Part shown: positions 61,720-64,000 of the stretch, one piece after another
Numbering within the stretch: the first letter of the stretch is position 1
Layout: the number at the start of each line of letters is the position of its first letter
Origin: an uncultured Flavihumibacter sp.
GTDB lineage: Bacteria; Bacteroidota; Bacteroidia; Chitinophagales; Chitinophagaceae
NCBI GenBank assembly: GCA_902168225.1
Contig: CABHOW010000120.1
Span: 1-64,000 of the forward strand
Reading direction: 5' to 3'
DNA length: 64,000 nucleotides
Translations under genes and position numbers: made by a program
The notes under the pieces: model-generated
Databases searched by the model: none
The model's input: the letters and a program-made list of their open reading frames with translations, nothing else
Told to the model about the DNA's origin: nothing

Positions 61720-63230
61720 GTTATCATCCTATTTTGGAAAAAAATATTCAAAAATTGCTTCCTCAGGAGCTATTGTCGATTGAGGCTGTTCAACAGTTGT
61801 TAGCAGCAATAAGTAGGAATTTTACTTCTTTTGAGCGGGATAAAAAAATTACCGAACACGCATTTGATGTAAGTGAAACGGAATACCAACAGGCAACCAG
61901 AGACCTTAAAACACAAAATGAAATTCGTAAAGAGTCGATCAAAAAATTAAAACAAGCCATTCGATCACTCGACCCAAAAGCACCTCAACAATTTTCGGAT
62001 GACGATAATGATTTGATCCATATCATTTCTTTTTTAGAAGATCAGATAAGGAAAACAAAAGCACTTGAGCAAGAACTTATCAATGCTAAAAATGCTGCAG
62101 AAAAAGCTGCGATGGCAAAAAGTGAATTTCTTTCGGTAATGAGCCATGAAATTAGAACTCCCTTGAATGCCATCATCGGTACGATCATGTTGTTGCAGTA
62201 TCAAGATTTACAGCCCGATCAAAAGGAGTTATTGAATGTAATGGAAATTTCTGCCGAAAACTTATTGAGTTTAATTAATGATGTACTCGATTACAGTAAA
62301 CTGGAAGAAGGAAAAATTATTTTCGCAGAAAGAAATATTAATATTCTTCATTTCTTGAAGAATATTAAAATGGCGAATAGAGTAAAAGCCGAAGAAAAAG
62401 GGAATCTTATCAAGGTTATCTATGATGATGATATCCCTGAATTTGTAGTTGGCGATGATGTAAGGCTCGGACAAATCCTCAATAATCTTGTTTCCAATGC
62501 GGTCAAGTTTACTAAAGAAGGGACTATTACTATACGCGTAGAATTAAAAAAATCGTGTAAAACAGATCTAGAACTTGGATTTTCAATAGAAGATACCGGC
62601 ATAGGTATTCCAAAGGAAAAACAAGAACTTATATTTGAAAGATTTACACAAGCCAATAATAATATTACAAGGGAGTTCGGAGGATCAGGATTAGGCTTAA
62701 CGATTATTAGAAGATTATTACAATTGCAGGGAAGCGATATTTTTATTGATAGTGAACCAGGCATAGGTTCTAGATTCTTTTTTAACCTTAAATTTAAAAA
62801 AAGCACCACTGAAATAAGAGAGGAAGCTAAACAAAGCGGCGACCTCAAATTCGATTTATCAGGTACGCATATACTATTAGTAGAAGATGTTGAATTTAAT
62901 GTGATGGTGGCTCAAAGAATGCTTAGAAATTGGCATGCAACAGTTGATCATGCAGAAAATGGTGCGGTGGCAGTAGAAAAAGTAAAATCTAATGAGTATG
63001 ATTTAGTATTGATGGATATCCAGATGCCTATTATGGATGGCTATACTGCTACGAATGAGATCCGTAAGTTTAATATGGCGCTTCCTATCATTGCATTAAC
63101 CGCATCCATTATAACACCAGACATACAAGGAAGAGCCGCTGAAGCAGGTATGAATGGCTGTATTACAAAACCTTTTAATCCTAATGATTTATACTCTATT
63201 ATTGCAGAGAAATCACGAAAAAATAAGTAG
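61716..63230 (+). CDS. Soluble hybrid histidine kinase with C-terminal receiver
   Basis: 504 residues, no membrane helix. N-terminal helical/coiled region (1-130), HisKA with His144 in VMSHEIRTPLNAIIG, HATPase motifs NLVSNAVKFT, IEDTGIGIP and GGSGLGLTIIRRLLQLQGSDI, then a receiver domain (about 385-500) with Asp434 in VLMDIQMPIMDGY and ITKPFNP. Input probably comes from the FIST protein encoded by the overlapping upstream gene. Output would pass by phosphotransfer to another protein. Confidence 0.95.
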   Translation: MSYHPILEKNIQKLLPQELLSIEAVQQLLAAISRNFTSFERDKKITEHAFDVSETEYQQATRDLKTQNEIRKESIKKLKQAIRSLDPKAPQQFSDDDNDLIHIISFLEDQIRKTKALEQELINAKNAAEKAAMAKSEFLSVMSHEIRTPLNAIIGTIMLLQYQDLQPDQKELLNVMEISAENLLSLINDVLDYSKLEEGKIIFAERNINILHFLKNIKMANRVKAEEKGNLIKVIYDDDIPEFVVGDDVRLGQILNNLVSNAVKFTKEGTITIRVELKKSCKTDLELGFSIEDTGIGIPKEKQELIFERFTQANNNITREFGGSGLGLTIIRRLLQLQGSDIFIDSEPGIGSRFFFNLKFKKSTTEIREEAKQSGDLKFDLSGTHILLVEDVEFNVMVAQRMLRNWHATVDHAENGAVAVEKVKSNEYDLVLMDIQMPIMDGYTATNEIRKFNMALPIIALTASIITPDIQGRAAEAGMNGCITKPFNPNDLYSIIAEKSRKNK

Positions 63231-63261
63231 GGTATAAAAAATATCTACAAACTCTTTAAAG

Positions 63262-63279
63262 CTTCGCTAAGTAGCGAAG
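63262..63279 (+). other. Seven-pair hairpin just before MATE start
   Basis: CTTCGCT, loop AAGT, AGCGAAG: a perfect stem ending two bases before the ATG at 63282. No T run follows, so it is not a standard terminator; it may shape ribosome access. Confidence 0.4.
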
Positions 63280-63281
63280 GC

Positions 63282-64000
63282 ATGGACTACACAACGGGTA
63301 GTATGCGCAAAGCTATTTTTATGTTGGCTGTGCCCATGATACTCGAAATGTGTATGGAGTCTGTATTTGCAGTGGTAGATATATTTTTTGTAGGCAAATT
63401 AGGTGCTAACGCAACAGCTACCGTTGGGTTAACAGAATCAGTACTTACAATCGTATATTCTGTTGCTATTGGTATCAGTATGGCAGCCACAGCTATGGTA
63501 GCTCGCCGAGTGGGCGAAAAAAATCATGAAGCAGCTTCTGAAGCAGGTGTACAATCTTTATTACTAGCTATTAGTATCAGTATCGTAATTAGTTTAGTAG
63601 GTTTATTTTTTGCATCCGATATTTTGCAATTGATGGGGGCAACAAAAGGTATTATAGAGGAAGGAGCAAGTTATACACGCATAGCACTTACGGCTAATAT
63701 TGTAATAATGCTATTGTTTTTAATCAATGGCATCTTCAGAGGCGCGGGTAATGCAGCCATTGCTATGCGCAGTTTGTGGTTAGCCAATATCTGTAATATT
63801 ATTCTTTGTCCTATTTGTATTCATTACTTTGGATTAACCGGAGCCGCTATGGCTACCACCACGGGAAGAACTGTTGGGGTATGCTTTCAGTTGTATTATT
63901 TATTCAAAGGCAAAGGGATCATCAAAATAACGATGAAGCATTTTATGCCCGTTTGGGAAGTGTTGAAATCCTTAACCAGTATAGCTTCTACAGCAACACT
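63282..64000 (+). CDS. MATE family efflux transporter, N-terminal part
   Basis: The frame is open from ATG 63282 to the window edge (239 codons), so the gene is cut by the window. It begins MDYTTGSMRKAIFMLAVPMILEMCMESVFAVVDIFFVGKLG, the standard opening of MATE exporters (helix 1 and 2), with MVARRVGEKNHEAA, INGIFRGAGNAAIAM and GLTGAAMATTTGR. About six of the usual twelve helices are present. It exports drugs or metabolites against sodium or proton gradients. 51 bases after the hybrid kinase. Confidence 0.93.
   Translation, partial: MDYTTGSMRKAIFMLAVPMILEMCMESVFAVVDIFFVGKLGANATATVGLTESVLTIVYSVAIGISMAATAMVARRVGEKNHEAASEAGVQSLLLAISISIVISLVGLFFASDILQLMGATKGIIEEGASYTRIALTANIVIMLLFLINGIFRGAGNAAIAMRSLWLANICNIILCPICIHYFGLTGAAMATTTGRTVGVCFQLYYLFKGKGIIKITMKHFMPVWEVLKSLTSIASTAT

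Noticed and set aside
62420-62848. 142-residue minus-strand frame inside the hybrid kinase gene
   Set aside because: Antisense shadow of the HATPase region; Ser/Pro/Leu-rich composition typical of reverse reading of conserved coding DNA.
1-64000. tRNA, rRNA, CRISPR array, prophage or restriction-modification/defence island
   Set aside because: Read on both strands, no cloverleaf-like gene, spaced direct repeats, integrase, capsid or methylase genes were seen; the DinB, HK and GxxExxY genes alone do not make a defence island.

Overview
The window is a 64 kb stretch of a low-GC, densely packed chromosome from a Gram-negative Bacteroidota bacterium, most likely of the Chitinophagaceae type. Several things point there: lpxD, kdsB, LpxR-like and OmpA genes for an LPS-bearing outer membrane; gene starts with almost no Shine-Dalgarno sequence but repeated matches to the Bacteroidetes -7 box TAnnTTTG; many short secreted lipoproteins and beta-barrels; and families typical of the phylum (DUF4136, DUF6089, GxxExxY, GH3, receiver plus AraC regulators). 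I see no rRNA, tRNA, CRISPR array, prophage or insertion sequence. Assignments rest on reading motifs and family resemblance; no searches were run.

Layout. 0-6.3 kb (+): end of an amidase, three lipoprotein genes (phytase-esterase-like, cyclophilin, DUF4136), uvrB and a secreted GH32 fructanase. 6.3-6.8 kb: a GxxExxY gene framed by 36-bp inverted repeats. 6.8-11.1 kb: a KdnB-like dehydrogenase facing kdsB, a fatty acid hydroxylase, dnaN and a single-domain response regulator. 11.1-14.4 kb (+): recX, an LpxR-like lipid A deacylase, an omega-amidase and nagA, three of these four junctions overlapping or nearly so. 14.4-18.0 kb (-): a six-gene cluster led by an ECF sigma factor and a zinc-finger anti-sigma protein (then DoxX, DinB, NRDE, ATP-grasp). 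18.0-25.8 kb: YHS protein, barrel protein, S41 peptidase, thiL, IMPase, a glycosyltransferase, and a kinase with an AraC-type response regulator. 26.0-31.1 kb (+): DUF6089 barrel, GH3 acyl-amide synthetase, cyclophilin, LysE exporter, small membrane proteins, mtgA. 31.1-34.9 kb (-): NadR-like kinase, pnuC, a polytopic membrane protein, DinB, Nfu. 35.0-41.9 kb: a GH5 protein lacking its catalytic glutamates, uvrD, an OmpA lipoprotein with a clear terminator, acyl-CoA ligase and acyltransferase. 42.0-47.6 kb: a conserved unknown, a multi-PAS kinase, gmk, an SDR and an M20 amidohydrolase.

47.7-54.9 kb is the most distinctive locus. Four unrecognised secreted, lipoprotein or barrel genes run leftward, and a TPR histidine kinase plus LuxR-type regulator run rightward. 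The 9-mer CGAGTATTG occurs three times there, next to or inside promoters, as expected for a private operator.

54.9-64.0 kb: lysS preceded by a terminator-like hairpin, lpxD, then a metal-response locus (SCO, Fur-family regulator and epimerase running left; MerC-like protein running right). A perfect 8-3-8 palindrome overlaps the predicted merC -33 box. A FIST sensor gene overlapping a hybrid kinase and a truncated MATE exporter end the window.

Best candidates for new biology: the self-contained regulator plus secreted operon at 47.7-54.9 kb, the inactivated GH5 protein, the Fur/Zur-like divergent operator, and the GxxExxY inverted-repeat cassette.
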